Positions 6,585-7,863 of a stretch of 7,863 nt of DNA are shown here, one piece after another. The notes beneath the pieces were generated by a model, which did not search any database, was not told the DNA's origin, and saw only the letters and a program-made list of their open reading frames with translations. Made by a program: the position numbers and the translations under genes. Within the stretch, counting starts at the first letter, position 1; each line of letters starts with the position of its first letter. Source of the stretch: an uncultured Eubacteriales bacterium (GTDB lineage Bacteria; Bacillota_A; Clostridia; Saccharofermentanales; Saccharofermentanaceae); assembly GCA_900313405.1 (NCBI GenBank), contig OMQY01000254.1, positions 1 through 7,863 on the forward strand, given 5' to 3'.

Positions 6585-7007
6585 ATGGGTAAATTTCTGA
6601 AAGAATTTAAGGACTTCGCTCTTAAGGGCAACGTTATGGATATGGCTGTCGGTGTGATCATCGGTGCTGCTTTCGGCGCTATCGTTGCATCCCTGACAGA
6701 CAGTTTTATCAATCCTCTTATCAACAGCATCGGCGGTTCCGAGGTTGCAGGTAAGATCAAGCTCCCTTGGGTAGACTATGACAAGCTCGATCCCGAGATC
6801 GACCCCTCTACCCTCATGCTCAACTATGGTGCATTCATCACAGCCGTTATCAACTTCCTGATCATGGCATTCATCCTCTTCCTGCTCATCAAGGGTATCA
6901 ATAAGCTCATGAGCATCGGCAAGAAGGAAGAAGAAGCAGCTCCTGCAGAGCCTTCTGATGAGGTTAAGCTCCTTACGGAGATCAAGGACATTCTCGCCAA
7001 CAAGTAA
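6585..7007 (+). CDS. mscL: Large-conductance mechanosensitive channel MscL
   Basis: MscL is a homopentameric inner-membrane channel that opens under membrane tension and releases solutes during hypo-osmotic shock. The 140-residue protein is of family length. It begins with the amphipathic N-terminal helix (MGKFLKEFKDFALKG), then the pore-lining TM1 (about 15-45), with the highly conserved NVMDMAVGVIIGAAFGAIVASL (16-37). An extracellular loop (about 46-77) follows, then TM2 (about 79-104) and a cytoplasmic linker with the charged cluster KKEEE (113-117), ending in a helix (DEVKLLTEIKDILANK, 125-140). The ATG at 6585 has GGAGGG 8 bases upstream. The gene stands alone between two strong terminators, so it is monocistronic. 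Confidence 0.98.
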   Translation: MGKFLKEFKDFALKGNVMDMAVGVIIGAAFGAIVASLTDSFINPLINSIGGSEVAGKIKLPWVDYDKLDPEIDPSTLMLNYGAFITAVINFLIMAFILFLLIKGINKLMSIGKKEEEAAPAEPSDEVKLLTEIKDILANK

Positions 7008-7035
7008 TCCACCGATTACTGTTCCATAAAACACA

Positions 7036-7071
7036 CGAAAAGGGCTGTTCCGTTTGGAACAGCCCTTTTCG
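7036..7071. terminator. Bidirectional intrinsic terminator between mscL and the LuxR-type gene
   Basis: A perfect 16-bp stem (7036-7051 with 7056-7071) around the loop GTTT, with GGGCTGTTCC and its complement as the GC-rich core and A4/T4 at the base. It lies 28 bases after the mscL stop and 2 bases after the convergent gene's stop codon. The flanking A and T runs allow it to work on both strands. Confidence 0.93.
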
Positions 7072-7073
7072 AC

Positions 7074-7863
7074 TTATCTGCGCTTTATCAGTCTTATCAT
7101 CTCTACCCTGGAGTTAGTCTCCGTCTTCTTAAACATATTGGAGATATGGAACCTTACCGTATTCCTCGATATAAAGAGTTCGTCGGCTATCTCCTGATCT
7201 GTCTTGTTCTCAGACAGAAGACGGAGGATCTGCGCCTCCCTGCCCGTAAGATTGTATTTATGCTCGAACCTGCCGAGGATCTTGTCCTCGTCTGAATAAT
7301 CAGCAGCGAACCTTGCATTCTGAAGAAGGACGAACAGGCCGATCAAAGGGATAAAGCATATCGAAGAGAATATCATCTGTCCTACCTGGCTGACGGTATA
7401 GTACAAAAGCACAAAGGAAACTATCGTCTCCGTGACGCGTGACACGAGAAGACCGAGCGGAGCCAGATAGAGCTTCGTTCCGTCCTTATTACCGATATCG
7501 GTAAACGACACGATGTAATAAAGAGTAATAAAGCCTCTTACCGCATATCCGGCCGCGATCACAGCCGTGCCGACAACGCCGTTACCGATAAGTGCCGAAC
7601 ATATCAGCGGATATGTAAGGAAAGCCACGGTAAGCACTTCGCCTGCCAGCCTGCTGCGATCATAGATGATACCCGCCAGTATAAGGCCTGCAGAATAGAA
7701 AGCCCTGACGAGATTCCAGTTGATCGAATCCGTTGCCGAATTGGAGAAGAACAATTCGGATCCGACTGTGAAAATGATCATTACGAGAACGACCAGCGGG
7801 ATCAGATATCCGATAAACGGGGGCTCGCCCTCTCTCTCTTCTCCACACTTCATTGCAGCAGTA
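7074..7863 (-). CDS. Membrane-embedded LuxR-type regulator (probably 5'-truncated by the window edge)
   Basis: The C-terminus is a clear LuxR/NarL-type helix-turn-helix. Counting from the ATG at 7853, LTGREAQILRLLSENKTDQEIADELFISRNTVRFHISNMFKK spans residues 202-243, with the recognition helix around SRNTVRFHISNMFKK. Before it lie about six hydrophobic segments (roughly 13-36, 45-65, 69-90, 91-118, 127-152, 157-180), so the regulator is anchored in the membrane with its DNA-binding domain in the cytoplasm. There is no receiver, PAS or kinase-type domain. The frame stays open upstream of 7853 to the window edge, no Shine-Dalgarno precedes that ATG, and the first visible residues (EEREGEPP) look like a loop between helices. 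Some LuxR regulators of Gram-positive anaerobes have about twelve helices in an MFS-like arrangement, and this may be the second half of one. The signal sensed and target genes are unknown. Confidence 0.85.
   Translation of the reverse strand, partial: TAAMKCGEEREGEPPFIGYLIPLVVLVMIIFTVGSELFFSNSATDSINWNLVRAFYSAGLILAGIIYDRSRLAGEVLTVAFLTYPLICSALIGNGVVGTAVIAAGYAVRGFITLYYIVSFTDIGNKDGTKLYLAPLGLLVSRVTETIVSFVLLYYTVSQVGQMIFSSICFIPLIGLFVLLQNARFAADYSDEDKILGRFEHKYNLTGREAQILRLLSENKTDQEIADELFISRNTVRFHISNMFKKTETNSRVEMIRLIKRR

Noticed and set aside
6561..7034. Minus-strand open frame (157 codons) opposite mscL
   Set aside because: Complete overlap with a clear mscL, Asp/Cys-rich composition typical of a shadow, and no ribosome site noticed.

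Overview
The window looks like chromosomal DNA of a low-to-mid GC Gram-positive bacterium, most likely class Clostridia. The evidence is the Firmicutes-style operon rimP-nusA-ylxR-ylxQ-infB-rbfA-(DHH phosphoesterase), strong GGAGG-type Shine-Dalgarno sites before most genes, an IF2 with a long Lys/Ala-rich and RGG-rich N-terminus, and a small P-loop protein of a type I know from clostridial genomes. I cannot name the genus from sequence alone. I see no insertion sequence, prophage, CRISPR array, rRNA or tRNA.

Region 1 (positions 1-5880, minus strand, about three quarters of the window) is one tightly packed operon read right to left. A promoter near 5845-5873 is followed by a short leader with an intrinsic-terminator-like hairpin, then rimP (30S maturation), nusA (pausing, termination and antitermination factor), ylxR and ylxQ (small RNA-binding proteins), infB (initiation factor IF2), rbfA (30S maturation) and the first 94 codons of a DHH-family phosphoesterase of the NrnA type, which leaves the window at base 1. 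Neighbouring genes are separated by at most 33 bases or overlap (TGATG, TAATG, an 11-base overlap and a 23-base overlap), so they are probably co-transcribed and partly translationally coupled. Together they link transcription elongation, 30S assembly, translation initiation and RNA turnover.

Region 2 (about 5880-7071, plus strand) holds two independent monocistronic genes. The first is a 135-residue P-loop NTPase of unknown function, divergent from the nusA operon and closed by a strong terminator. The second is mscL, the large-conductance mechanosensitive channel, closed by a perfect 16-bp hairpin that can act as a bidirectional terminator.

Region 3 (7074-7863, minus strand) is a membrane-embedded regulator with about six visible transmembrane helices followed by a C-terminal LuxR-type helix-turn-helix. 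Its reading frame is still open at the window edge and its first visible ATG has no Shine-Dalgarno, so the gene is probably cut off at its 5' end.

Most of the window is core housekeeping DNA. The points most worth a second look are the terminator-like hairpin inside the rimP-nusA leader (possible NusA feedback), the uncharacterised P-loop protein, and the membrane-bound LuxR regulator. I found no convincing new multi-gene system.
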